DNA of 64,000 bases from Diphasiastrum complanatum. Lineage: Eukaryota; Streptophyta; Lycopodiopsida; Lycopodiales; Lycopodiaceae. Positions 1 through 10,440 of the stretch are shown here, piece by piece. Under the pieces are notes generated by a model. The model worked only from the letters and a program-made list of their open reading frames with translations. It was not told where the DNA came from and searched no databases. The stretch's first letter is position 1; each line of letters starts with the position of its first letter. The stretch covers positions 32,742,927 to 32,806,926 of the forward strand of contig CM055109.1 in assembly GCA_029204225.1 (NCBI GenBank), in the 5' to 3' direction. A program made the position numbers and the translations under genes.

Positions 1-1716
1 ATCACAAATATCTACCATCATGTTACCACGATCTAGAGAATTAGACTCATCCAGATTGGCAAGACTATGCATGCTATAATAACAAAGTGTTTGCATCATA
101 TCTTCATGCTTGTTTACCATGTTAATCTCAAATCCAATGAGGCTAAATACTTCATTATGGAGATAAGTGTCTTTAGAAGATGATTTACTTACTCTCATAA
201 AGAGTTTACAGTTTGCCTCAATACAAATTTTCAAACAATGAGTGAACAAATCGCTTTTGCTCTGACATGACTTAAGAGCATACATTTGATGAAATAACCA
301 TTTGCTTTCTAATTGATTTAAAATCAATTTCAACCTTTTAAGAACATCATCTATGTTCTCAAGAGAGACTTCATACTCAACTAGTATGGCTTTACTCCAA
401 TTTTGGAATGCAATGATCTCACTAAAGCAAATTGATTTATCAAATGACATAAGAGAAGTAAGCATGAGATGTATACCACATGAGATATGCTCCTCTTTCC
501 CTTGAAATGTGAGCCACATGGAATCAACCATATTTTTTGAGTTTCTTTTTGGAATCACAACTTGAAAAGGTCTCTCCTCCTCAATCCTTGGCACACTTGA
601 ACCTTGAGATGATTCTTTAAGATCCTCTTCATGGTGCTCCTTCTTGATGGAAATCCGAGACCTCCATGTCTCATAATGATCACAACAACTATGACCACAC
701 AATATGCACTTCCTATGATTATCAAAATTACTTATGCTAGAAACATAAGTCCAAAAAACACCACAACTTGGCATGATTTTTCTAATATTGAAATCAAAAG
801 GCATTTCCATCTCAATAAGGCTAACTACTTGCTTATGGATATAAGTGTCCAATTTGGATGCTTCACTTATTTTCATAAGAAGTTTACAACTTGCCTTTAA
901 GATTGAAAACTTACAATTTTCATCTTTATGAATGAACACATCATTCATGATCTTATTGAAACCAAAAGATCCTACATTATGAAGATATTTCCACTTCCTT
1001 GAATTCATAACTAATGTAAGCTTACAAGGAAAACATATTTTGCTATTTTTTAAGGCATCACACTCAACTAGTATTGCCTTAATCCACCTTTGAGATACAA
1101 AAATCTCTTCAAAGCAAAATGGTTCTTCATAAGTTACCATGATAGCATAAATGAAACTATTTTCATTTTGTGATTGCTGTTCCTTATTCTTGATTGATTT
1201 CTCTTGGATCATGACAATAAGTTTGAACTTGTTTAAAGTTCCAAGCAAAATACTTTCCAAGGACATAAAATAAATCCAAGTTACTTTCATGAAAGTGACA
1301 TCTATCTTTGCATCTTGAACCAAACAATGCACTTCCAAATGAAAAATTTCAAAAGATTTGACATGTGTTGTGATGGACTCTTGAAGACAAATCTTGCAAG
1401 TCCTTGTGAGACTCCAAGCCTCATTCACTTTTCCACAAAGGAAACACCTTCCCTTGGACTTGTCCTTCTTGTATTTGCATTTCAAACTTGAAGCTCCATC
1501 CTTCACCTCGGCCCCCTTGCTGTGGCTCTCCTTGGATAAATTGGTCTTCTTTTTGTAGCATCTTGAGAAAATATATCCTCCCTTGCCACAAAGGTTGTAC
1601 TTAGGATCATTTCTTTCCTTCAATAGAATGCCACCTACTGATGCCATGTGAATAAAAACCTGTGATATGATTCTACAAATGTAATTTGTGACTTTCAAGA
1701 AACTACATTTGAACAT
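1..1716 (-). CDS. Unrecognised LTR-element ORF: zinc-knuckle-like motifs plus two tandem ~225-residue repeats (partial, runs off left edge)
   Basis: I read every codon on the minus strand from an upstream stop at 1753-1755 down to base 1 and found no stop: about 572 codons from the ATG at 1716, or 549 from the ATG at 1647. The rest lies outside the window. Residues 39-52 resemble a retroviral CX2CX4HX4C knuckle, but the first Cys and the His are Tyr (each one base from the canonical codon). CX2C motifs recur at about residues 91 and 337. After each comes a related domain: CFEEIFVSQRWIKAILVE near 201 matches CFSEIIAFQNWSKAILVE near 430, and CKLLMKISEASKLDTYIH near 277 matches CKLFMRVSKSSSKDTYLH near 502. 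A PBS and LTR in the same orientation lie upstream, so this is the gag-position ORF of an LTR element. Function unknown; no protease or RT is visible. A related domain lies at 27.95-28.43 kb. Confidence 0.72.
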   Translation of the reverse strand, partial: MFKCSFLKVTNYICRIISQVFIHMASVGGILLKERNDPKYNLCGKGGYIFSRCYKKKTNLSKESHSKGAEVKDGASSLKCKYKKDKSKGRCFLCGKVNEAWSLTRTCKICLQESITTHVKSFEIFHLEVHCLVQDAKIDVTFMKVTWIYFMSLESILLGTLNKFKLIVMIQEKSIKNKEQQSQNENSFIYAIMVTYEEPFCFEEIFVSQRWIKAILVECDALKNSKICFPCKLTLVMNSRKWKYLHNVGSFGFNKIMNDVFIHKDENCKFSILKASCKLLMKISEASKLDTYIHKQVVSLIEMEMPFDFNIRKIMPSCGVFWTYVSSISNFDNHRKCILCGHSCCDHYETWRSRISIKKEHHEEDLKESSQGSSVPRIEEERPFQVVIPKRNSKNMVDSMWLTFQGKEEHISCGIHLMLTSLMSFDKSICFSEIIAFQNWSKAILVEYEVSLENIDDVLKRLKLILNQLESKWLFHQMYALKSCQSKSDLFTHCLKICIEANCKLFMRVSKSSSKDTYLHNEVFSLIGFEINMVNKHEDMMQTLCYYSMHSLANLDESNSLDRGNMMVDICD

Positions 1717-1752
1717 CTTCAATAATCTAGAATGATCTACAAAAGATCTAGC

Positions 1753-3307
1753 TCACAAACCTAAGAATCAATCTTCACACTAATGACTAGTCACTTGGAA
1801 ACTTTGCTTTGATCACTAAGACAAAAGCACACAATCTTTGAATCAAATCACAAAAGAAATCAGATCCAATCTCCTATTGGACTCATTAGATACCAATGAC
1901 TCTTTCTTTTGAAAGTTGAAATGGATATGAAAAAGATTTGACACCTAGATTTTCCTTTTCACTTGACTAGTTCTCTCAACACTTGAGATTCTTGAACAAA
2001 AGATGGGTTTTGTTTCAAATACATGAAAATCAAACTTAATCACTTCTTTTGGACTCACTCTTGACCCAAATAATCTCACACTTGAGATTTAGAATGAATT
2101 TGATTTGATTTGAAAACAAACTATACCACCAATTTTTCACAAAGTTAAAAAATTTAGACAACTAGAGATTCACAAAGATCTCAACCATGTATAAATACTC
2201 AAATATGGACTCCTCCTCATGCTAGTCATCCAATGGGATCACAAATTGACCCTCACACTCTCACAAAGAAAGTTGAATAGAACTAATTTGAGTTTCATAC
2301 ATACTATGTCAACTTTTGCTCAACAAATTGAATTCAATCTATTCGATTCCACCAATTACTCTACCTTTTAAGACTTGGAATGAAATTCAAAATCAAAAGT
2401 TGTGATTTTTCTCACTAAGATATTGTGCTTCAAAGAGCTAATGCCACTTAGAAAGATTTGATCACATAGGAGAAGACAAATTCTTCACCAATAACAACAC
2501 ATAATGAGCTTCTAGATCTTGCCCTCTACAAAGGAAAGAACTCTTAGAAAATTGGATCTCTCTGTACACATTTGTCATAGACACCTTAATGACTCTTTTC
2601 AAACCTTACAATTACTCAAACAAATTGAGCAGAGTTGAACAATGTGACTTGGATCTCAATCTCTTTTCTAGAACTCTCAATTGAAGCCAATCTATGTCAA
2701 ATTCTACAAAAGATTTGCATAGATGCTCTATATGCACTAGAAACTCTCAAAGGTTTCACTTGGAGGACAGATCCAAGGATGTTTTCTAGCAAATTGATGC
2801 TTCTAAACTTGAACCTATCACTCTTGAACAAATCTAGAGTGATGGTACAATGGATTTCAACCTCTCACCTTGCATATCACTCCTTAATCTATGATTTTTA
2901 GCAAAATCTCTCTCAACTTCAACATGCACTCAAAAATTCAGAGATAATCAATTAATGCACCTAATTCAAGCTTCAAATTTAATTTCTTGGCTGATCTAAT
3001 CCAAGAATTAATTAAGGGATTAGATTCTCTATAGAAAATGCTTGATTTTACACCAAAAATCTCTCAAATTGGGTGTGTGAGTCAAATTGTACAAATTTTT
3101 GAATTTTCTTAGCTAAAACCGGAGCTGTATGGCCTCACACGTGTGAAAAGGGTTCCTACAGCCCACGACAAGTTCTGGTCCAAAACTTTTGAGGATAGCT
3201 ATCAAATCCAACTCGCTACACAAAATTTGACTAGTTTCCAAAAAATTGCTAATTTTGGCTTTGATTTGGATTAAACCTATCAATTTCAACAAAACCTCTT
3301 GTACTAG
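1753..3307 (-). other. Long untranslated leader of the left-edge LTR element
   Basis: AT-rich stretch between the PBS and the ORF, reading on the minus strand. Every frame is stop-rich and I recognise no gag homology. A possible splice acceptor (minus strand ..ATATCACAG then GTTTTTATTC) lies just upstream of the ATG at 1647, so part of this leader could be an intron; that is inference. A TCACACGTGTGA palindrome sits at 3135-3146. Confidence 0.4.
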
Positions 3308-3319
3308 GCTCTGATACCA
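3308..3319 (-). promoter_or_regulatory. Primer-binding site (initiator-Met tRNA type)
   Basis: On the minus strand this reads TGGTATCAGAGC, the classic plant copia PBS complementary to the 3' end of initiator methionine tRNA. It directly abuts the LTR end (..CTTTTTCCACA), which fixes both the LTR boundary and the element's orientation. Confidence 0.85.
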
Positions 3320-3494
3320 TGTGGAAAAAGTACAAAAAGGACCAAGAGTGGATCCTAATCTGATCCTCAAGAGGGATTGGTTGTCAGATTACTTGATCTA
3401 TCAATCTACTTCAGATTAAGATCAATCTAGATCAATTCTAGACACAAAATCCTAACAAGAACAATCATTAATTGAAGGTAAGTGTACTTTCTGG

Positions 3495-3510
3495 TTTCAC
3501 ACGTGTGAAA
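3495..3510. promoter_or_regulatory. 16-bp palindrome TTTCACACGTGTGAAA in the LTR
   Basis: Perfect palindrome containing a CACGTG core, the G-box recognised by plant bHLH and bZIP factors (established knowledge). Variants recur in this LTR at about 3715, 3872 and 4081, in the leader at 3135, and in other copia LTR regions of the window at about 19523, 30948, 38119 and 63141. A regulatory role is inference. Confidence 0.45.
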
Positions 3511-3665
3511 CACTGTCTGAGTACGGACTCCAACCTGAAAATCAAGTACACATTGATAGAACCTCAAAACAATCAAAACAAATGTAGACAAATGGAGAGA
3601 ATCACTCAAAATTGCTTCCAAAACCAAGATTGGTGTCTCACATTGATTATGGCCAAATGTGGCTC

Positions 3666-3673
3666 TATATATA
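3666..3673 (-). promoter_or_regulatory. Putative TATA box of the left-edge LTR
   Basis: TATATATA on the minus strand (context TTGTATATATAGAGCC), about 350 bp from the LTR's downstream end, where a U3 promoter TATA is expected. It is the only strong TATA-like run in this LTR. Confidence 0.5.
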
Positions 3674-4148
3674 CAATAAGTGAGAGCTCGTGGTACTGAT
3701 CATCCCTTTGATCCCACATGTGTGAAGGTGCTTTGCATATGATGATTCATCATGCAAAACTGACACTTGGACAAAACCTTCTATTTTGAGCACTTTTGGT
3801 CCATTTCCTTCTATATGGAGATCTACTTGAAAATCTTCTAGAAGTCAAAATTTGTCTACTTCAGCTTATTCCACACATGTGAGCTGTCTTCTACACATGG
3901 GATGTGAAACCTAACCAAAGGATGTGGCTCATGCAATCAATAGAGATGCCATGTGTCATATGTTTAGAAAACTAGTTTTTGGCTTTTTTAGCCACTAGAA
4001 CTTGAATTAAATCATATGTATAACATATATGATTATGGTACATGACAAGTACACTATTTTCACACCTGGGAACAGGCTCCACACATGTGTAATCATCCTA
4101 TATACAAGATTTTTGGCCTCTACCAAGCTTATTTTTGCATTTTTCACA

Positions 4149-4202
4149 CCACATCATGAGTAGATCTAGCCAAACATTGACAAACCAGATTTACTTCCAA
4201 CA
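4149..4202 (+). repeat. Remnant of the gypsy 5' LTR (3' tail only)
   Basis: The tail from CCACATC through CTTCCAACA matches the end of the 3' LTR at about 12987-13039 with only a few substitutions (for example ATCATGAG versus ATCGTGAG). It ends in CA immediately before the PBS. The rest of the LTR was separated by the insertion ending at 4148. Confidence 0.8.
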
Positions 4203-4203
4203 T

Positions 4204-4217
4204 TGGAGCCGTTGCCG
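4204..4217 (+). promoter_or_regulatory. Primer-binding site (Asp tRNA type)
   Basis: TGGAGCCGTTGCCG follows the LTR tail and differs by one base from the plant gypsy PBS TGGCGCCGTTGCCG, which pairs with tRNA-Asp. Confidence 0.75.
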
Positions 4218-5029
4218 CTTTTTGAGTATTTTGTTACCTAGCTTCTTTTCCTTTTGTTTTCTCATTTCTGTGTTGTGTGTTTGCTTGTTTGCCTGTCTTC
4301 TATCTTCCAACATCAGCACGAGTCTTCTCTCCAGGTCCTACACGAGCTGTAGAGCAATTTATCAAGCCGGGGGGAAGCAACAAAAGAGTCAACTTGGGCA
4401 TTTTCTTTGAAAAGAAGTGACCCAAGTGACCTTTTTCCGAACCAACCAGGTATATCAGAATTCGCCAGTCTGTTTGCAACCGTAACAGACCTTGATCTGT
4501 CATTTTATCACCTCCACAAATTTTGACCACGGTCAGATTATGAGAAAACAGCCTGATACCCCTTATTTCCCACCCAAATCTTTGTCCTAGAATTTGCCGG
4601 CTTCATTGAGGCTAGATCTCATCAAGATCAGTCCTCCAACAGCTTCGCGAATTCCATCTCAGAGATTTTGCCTGTTTTTTTGTCAAAAAGTCAAATTTTT
4701 TTTCCATATTCCCTATTTGTCAGTAAAACCTGTCTGTTAGAAATCACCATTCAGCTTAAGAAATTGTTCTCATTGAGTACAAATTCCCTGTCCTACCCGC
4801 AAATTCTTACCGTACAATTTTTTTTCAAAAATATAAAAAAATCAATATTCTGACAGCCAGAATTTCTCGTCAAAATTCACGAGTGTTACAGTTCAATTTA
4901 TCTATCTCTATACGATTTCTTATCCTATCCATGAATTCTATTACGGCCAAAAAGACCAATTTTTTGTCCTACACTCATTCTGCAAGCAAACTCCCTTTTT
5001 TGCCAAGTACAATACTAACCTGATCATCT
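4218..5029 (+). other. Gypsy leader region
   Basis: Between the PBS and gag. AT-rich with pyrimidine runs; short ORFs here show no recognisable domain and are taken as chance. Contains no other feature I can support. Confidence 0.4.
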
Positions 5030-6476
5030 GTGTTGTTACTCTCCTCCACACTCTACATCATGTCTCCTAATTGTGCTGAATCTTCTAATCCGGCTCCTCC
5101 ACGACTAGAATGCAGAATTCCACGTATCGATGCACCCAAGTACGATGGAGAATCTGACCCAATCCGATTTCTCCAAGACTTTGATAATGCATGTCATTTT
5201 TATGGAGATAGCTCTGAAAAGCTTCGTCTATTTCTCATCATGGTACTGTATGGAATAGCCAAGGAGTGGTATTTGAATCTCAAAGCTCCTGATCTTGCTT
5301 CTTGGACCACCCTCAAGGACGCTCTCGTCAAGCATTTCAAACTATCTAAACTGACTCAAAACCCATTCGTTCAAATTATCCATATCAAGATGCGTCGTGA
5401 AGAGTTGTTTGAAACTACATTGAGTGTCTTAAACGTCTCAAAGTAGAACGTGTTGATGAAAATATCACCGAACATATGGCCATAAAATTGTTTCTGGTTG
5501 GATTGCCTAAAAACATCCGCCGTGAACTCAAACCAGTTGATCTTTATGATCAACTTAAAGATGTGATGACTGATGCTATCCGTGAGGAAGATGAAGGTTT
5601 TGAGGATGACTTTGACCATCGTGAAAAGAAATCTAAGCATCCGAACCGTCCTAATCACCCGAAATCTGACAATATTCCTCAATCTTCTAAACTTCTACAT
5701 CAAATGGAAACCTGACAAAAAGCTCAACAATCTCATATGGATAAACTCACTGCCGATTTCCAAACTGCCATGAAACAGAATGCTGAGAAATCCTTTCCAA
5801 CAAGAGAAAATGTCTGGTGTCCAATTTGCTCACAGCATCACACTACTAATGAATGCCCTCAACTATGAAACCATTTTTCAGCAGCCACCAGACCCACCAT
5901 CTATCGAGCGTATCGCCCTTATCCTCCACAACAGCCTATGCCACGACCAAGGGCCTACCAACTACGACCAACTACACCAAATCAATACCCATTACCACGT
6001 CAACAATTTGTCGTTAATCAACCTGCCCCACAACACGTTGTCCATTATCTTGATTTGAATACCATCGATTTAGCAACTACTATGTGGAAGATAATACTCA
6101 ACCGCAATACTCTACTGAAATGGCTGTTTATCATACTTATGATTCTAATGCTCAAACAATGGATTCCAATGCCCAAGCCTACAATCCAAACCAAGTTGTC
6201 TTTGCCGCACATCAATTGCCCGCAATACGAGGCTGTTTTATTTGTGCAGGTAAGCATCCTAGTATTCGCTGCCCAGATAAACTCCGTTTTCCTCCAGCTT
6301 GTGAAAACTGTGGTATTGAACATCATGTGAAGGACTGCCCATCCCGATCCAAACCTGCTGCTCCTGTCTGCTCAGTGCAATTAGAAACTTTACCCATTGA
6401 AACTCATCTTGCTTGGGTCTTGACTCGGGCACAAACCCAACACCAAGCCCCTACACTTGCACCCAGCAAAACTTAG
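5030..6476 (+). pseudogene. Gypsy gag (Retrotrans_gag plus three CX2CX3HX4C motifs), frameshifted
   Basis: Gag capsid-like and nucleocapsid regions of the plus-strand gypsy element, which package element RNA. The N-terminal part (5030-5446) has the typical core, with IPRIDAPKYDGESDPIRFL and the GIAKEWYLNL helix. The frame shifts near 5440 and continues at 5476-5715. Three short Cys/His clusters follow: CPICSQHHTTNEC (about 5820), CFICAGKHPSIRC (about 6232) and CENCGIEHHVKDC (about 6305). All are 13 residues long, one shorter than the usual CX2CX4HX4C knuckle. A Pro/Gln-rich stretch separates the first from the others. Several frameshifts and stops make it non-functional. Confidence 0.75.
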
Positions 6477-6767
6477 CAGCTACATGTTCCTCCAAGTAAA
6501 GATTCAACCCCGATAGTCTAACCTCACCCATCTGAAAAAATTCAGCCGCATCATCAGTATCGCTAGCAAATCCGCAATGCCGACCAACAATCTTCCACTT
6601 CCCATAAAGTACCTCACAAGCCCTTTGAAAGCAAAACCCTTGAAGCTACCAAAGTTTGGGAAGATTTACTATAAGCCAATGTCACTCTTCCTTTCCATGT
6701 TCTCTGCAAGCATGCTGGCAAATGGAAACACCAGATCCAATTCAATAACACCACCAATCCCGACGAG

Positions 6768-7124
6768 TTGTCTGAAATGCCCTTACATCTAACCAATCCA
6801 CTCAGCGAACGAGGTAACATCAAAATCCCAGCTACCCATCACAAATCACGTGAAGTTTTAGCGGTACTTGATCCTGGCTCTAGTGTCAATACCATTTCCA
6901 CATCCCTCATGATAGAATGGAATCTGAGAGACAAGCTGGCCAAACCCACTTGTCAACTTCGAATGGCTGATCAAAGTGTGGTCCGACCTACCGGTTTCCT
7001 TCCACAAGTGCTGATCAAACTAGGAGGTCTCAAGTTTTCTGTCGATCTCGTAGTACTTGATATTCCTAGTAATGCCTATTCATATGAATTACTACTCGGT
7101 CGTCCATGGCTCACCAATGCATGA
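6768..7124 (+). pseudogene. Gypsy aspartic protease domain
   Basis: The open frame contains VLDPGSSVNTIS, the D-[ST]-G active-site region of retropepsin with Pro in place of the Ser/Thr, followed by a VLDIPSNAYSYELLLGRPWL segment typical of the protease C-terminus (I-x-G-R). It lies between gag and RT as expected. It would process the polyprotein if intact; flanking frames are broken. Confidence 0.75.
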
Positions 7125-7346
7125 GTCATTCATGACTGGAACAAAGGTCGAGTCACTTTTGGAAATCATGATAGTTCTGTCACCATTGATTCAACGGGCA
7201 AATGCAAACCTGCACACATGCATGATGAAGGGTCCTTGACCACCAACTCAGTGGTTGAACCATACTAGTCCAGCCACAAAAAAAGTCATTATGTTGACTC
7301 TACTGATATCATAAATTGGAGTCACAGTCTAGCTACCATTGATTGG

Positions 7347-7904
7347 GTGAATATCGATTGTGTTCAACATCAAGATATTTGTACCTCTCCACTCCCGATT
7401 GATCACGACCAATTACCTGATCTTGATACACCTATAATCAATATCAATTTTATTGATATCCTTCCACATAATGATGAGTTACTAAATGTTGCATGGCTAC
7501 ATACTAATGAATTAGAAGATTTATTCGTCGATGACGAGAATGTCTTACGAATTCGGAATTGCCCAGAAGATTTGGACATTTTTGATATTCAGATCCTCAA
7601 TTACATGGAGGCACTTCTACTTAGGGCCTATCCGCAACATGCTTCCAAGGTGGAACCGGTTGCCAAGGTTACAGTTGAAAGGCCTGAGACAAAATTCTAC
7701 CATGCCAAATGTCCACACTATCCATGGGATCTCTGCGAGGAGGAAACCATCTTTCAAATTGATGACAAGATCCTCCATGACGTACCACCTGTCCCTCATC
7801 CACACACCTCCCCACAACCAAAGCCTCAACCACGTGGTCATACTATGAAAGAGAACATGAAAAAATCACTTCAAATTTCACGTCAGAGCTCATCTCAATC
7901 GTGA
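7347..7904 (+). pseudogene. Gypsy pol linker upstream of RT
   Basis: A 185-codon acidic open frame between protease and RT. No catalytic motif; position and a low-complexity His/Pro-rich tail suggest the variable connector of the polyprotein. The RT N-terminus resumes in another frame from about 7900 (HVFAWTYKDIKGVSP). Confidence 0.5.
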
Positions 7905-8700
7905 ACAACGCAGATGGCTTGAAAAGCTCCTGCAAAAATATCAACATGTCTTTGCATGGACCTATAAAGACATTAAAGGCGTCTCACCCCAGGTAGTTGT
8001 GCATTGTATCCCGCTTAAACTGGGTGCAAGGCCAACTGCTAGTCATCCATACGATGCAATCCAATCTATAAGGCCAAGATCAAAGAGGAATTACAATGCC
8101 TCTTAGATGCAGGATTTATCTATGCAATCGAACATACTGAGTGGGTTTCTCCAATTGTCATCGTTCCCAATAAAAATGGAAATCTGTGTCGACTTTAAGA
8201 AACTTAACGCCGTCACCGAACGTGATCATTTTCCATTACCTTTCGGAGAATCCATCTTAGAAAATCTAGCAGGAGATGAGGCTTACTCCTTCTTAGATGG
8301 CTTTAGCGGATACAATATGATCCAAATTGCTGAAGAAGATCAACATAAGACCGCTTATGTCACAGAATGGAAAACCTTCTGCTGGAAAGTCATGCCTTTC
8401 GGTCTCTACAATGCCCCTAGCACCTTCCAACGTGTTATGCAAGCGACCTTTTCTTAACAGATGGGCAATACCCTAGAGGTTTACTTGGACGATTTAGGAG
8501 CACATTCAGAAGAAACACGCCATTTGTCTGTGCTCAAATTTTTTTTTATCCAATGTCAACGCTTCGACATCTCCCTTAATCCTGAAAAATGCCAGATCTG
8601 GGTAACACATGGTATTGTGTTAGGACATTATTTTTTGAAATGGCATTGCCACTGACTCAAAAAAGATCCTTATCATTCAAAATCTACCGGAACCACGTAC
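7905..8700 (+). pseudogene. Gypsy reverse transcriptase domain, broken
   Basis: RNA-dependent DNA polymerase of the element. Segments in order: FAWTYKDIKGVSP, a pocket region near IEHTEWVSPIVIVPNKNG, DFKKLNAVTERDHFPLP, SFLDGFSGYNMIQI, KTAYVTEW, and the YLDD catalytic box at about 8485 (EVYLDDLGAHS). The sequence needs at least three frame changes and has a stop at about 8457, just before the YLDD segment. Assignment to the gypsy RT family is strong on motif grounds. Confidence 0.82.
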
Positions 8701-8779
8701 GATATTCAAAGTTTACTCTTTCTTTGGCCATGCCAATTACTATCGGTGCTTTATTCTCGATTTTGCTAACAAAGCACGC

Positions 8780-9290
8780 TTAATCTACAAAGTAGGTGTA
8801 GTTCCCAAATGGACGGATGAACAACTCGTCACATTTAATCAGCTCAAAGAAACCCTTACCAATGCACCCATCCTTCGGGCTCTTGATTATTCTAAAGAAT
8901 TTCATGTGCATACCGATGCGTCCAAGTACGCCATTGGAGCAATGCTCACCCAACCGGGAGAATTAAAAAAACAACTACCCAATCCATTTTCTTGGTCGAC
9001 AATTGATACCTGTTGAACTCAATTATACCACTACCGAACGTGAAGCCTTGACAATGGTATATGTAGTTTAGAAGTTTCGCCATTATCTTCTAGAAAACGT
9101 TTTTGCGTTCTTCACTGATCATCAAGCACTGTTGTATCTCATCAACAAGACCTGCACCACAGGCCGTATTACTAGATAGATCCTTTTACTATGAGAATTC
9201 GAGTTTAGAATCATGGTTCGTAAGGGAGTTTAGCATTTTTTAGTAGATCATCTATCCCGAATCCTTCAAGGATACCCTTGATCAAGGCGT
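8780..9290 (+). pseudogene. Gypsy RNase H domain, broken
   Basis: In shifting frames the plus strand reads VPKWTDEQLVTFNQLK, then FHVHTDASKYAIGAML with the TDAS catalytic Asp, and later TDHQALLYLINK and HFLVDHLSRI. These are the standard order for the gypsy RNase H that removes the RNA template. In-frame stops are present. Confidence 0.7.
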
Positions 9291-9439
9291 CAACGATGAT
9301 TTACCAGATGCTATCCTTTTTCAAGTTGACTCTACACCTGTATGGGCTAAAGAAATCACAGAATATTAAACTTCAGGGCAGATGGATCCTTCCTTGTCCA
9401 AACCTGAACAACATGCATTGGTCCTCAAAACTAAACCTT

Positions 9440-10440
9440 ATACGTTAATTGCAAGACAACTCTACAAGCAAGGGTTAGATGGAATCATCCGATGATGTCT
9501 TACTAAAGGAGAAATGACTGCTAAGAAAATTCTCTTGGCTTGTTTTTGATACCAAAATTCTTCAAGGATACGCACAATTACAACGCTTTCAAAAGACCGA
9601 CTACATGTCTTTACACCCTGTACCCACTGATCAAGCATTCCAAAAATGGGAGATTGATATGTCGGACCTATTAGTCCCGCTGCTCAACGCACACAATCTC
9701 GTTACATCATTGTAGCTACGAACTTTTGCACCAAATGGGCTGAAGCAAGAGCTGTTCGCAATGTTGACGCTCGTTCCACCGCAAAATTTCTCTATTAACA
9801 GATTATCGTTCATTTCGGATGTCCTCTAGAACTTATTAGTGATAGGGGTACACATTTCCTTAACTCTGTCATAGCAGATCTCCTTTCAAAAATTTTGTGA
9901 TACATCTCAAAAGTTTCCCATATTATCCACGATGCAATGGCCAAGCAGAATCCACCAGTAAAATCCTATGTGAAATTCTTGCCAAAACCGTCGAATCCAG
10001 CCGATCTGATTGGGAACTCAAACTCCATGCTGCTCTCTAGGCTTATCGCACCACCCCAAAGAGAGCTATAGGCTTAACCCCTTTCTATCTAACATATGGC
10101 CAAGAAGTCGTTATGCTTGTGGAATTCCATATCCCCTCTCTTTGAGTGGCCTATAATCTTGAGCTCGATACTCAACAGAATCTAGCAAATAGGTTATTCC
10201 ATCTGGAGCAACTCTGTGAAACACGACGGATCAGCATCCATGCTCAACAAGTCCACAAACGACGACAAGAAGCATGGTATGATCGATCATTGAAATAAGA
10301 GACTTCCAGGTTGGAGATAAGGTCCTGCTATACTAGGCCAAAGCCTTCAAAGGCAAACTGAAATTTCCAAGGTCCTTACGTCATTTAAAAAATCTTTGCC
10401 TCTGGATATGTACAACTTGTTGAAAGCCACGATGGAACAA
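9440..10440 (+). pseudogene. Gypsy integrase, broken
   Basis: The core is readable with interruptions: KWEIDMSDLLVP-like segment near 9650 (canonical WEIDxVGP), YIIVATNFCTKWAEA, CPLELISDRGTHFLN (second catalytic Asp) near 9825, and YPRCNGQAEST (catalytic Glu) near 9940. The C-terminal part reaches FQGPYVI and IFASGYVQLVE near 10425. Multiple stops. The following ORF overlaps this C-terminus in another frame. Confidence 0.78.

Larger units (their letters stand above)
3320..4148 (-). repeat. 5' LTR of the left-edge element (829 bp)
   Basis: On the minus strand it starts TGTGAAAAATGC and ends CTTTTTCCACA, an imperfect terminal inverted repeat with TG..CA ends, and it abuts the PBS. It has a TATATATA box and several palindromic CACACRTGTG motifs. 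Beyond base 4148 the sequence becomes the 5' LTR tail of the gypsy element, so this element inserted into that LTR. No second LTR is in the window, so LTR divergence (age) cannot be judged. Confidence 0.75.

Noticed and set aside
631-900. Plus-strand 89-codon ORF near the left edge
   Set aside because: It is the antisense shadow of the much longer minus-strand ORF.
1-1716. Interpretation of the left-edge ORF as an endogenous pararetrovirus coat/zinc-finger protein
   Set aside because: There is a copia-type LTR and PBS upstream and no RT or movement-protein motif; the Cys pattern is too degenerate to support a viral assignment.
2635-2901. Plus-strand 88-codon ORF in the leader of the left-edge element
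   Set aside because: Opposite to the element's sense, no homology seen, composition like the surrounding AT-rich leader.
4135-4530. Overlapping ORFs after the gypsy PBS
   Set aside because: They lie in the non-coding leader and share no similarity with gag; likely chance.
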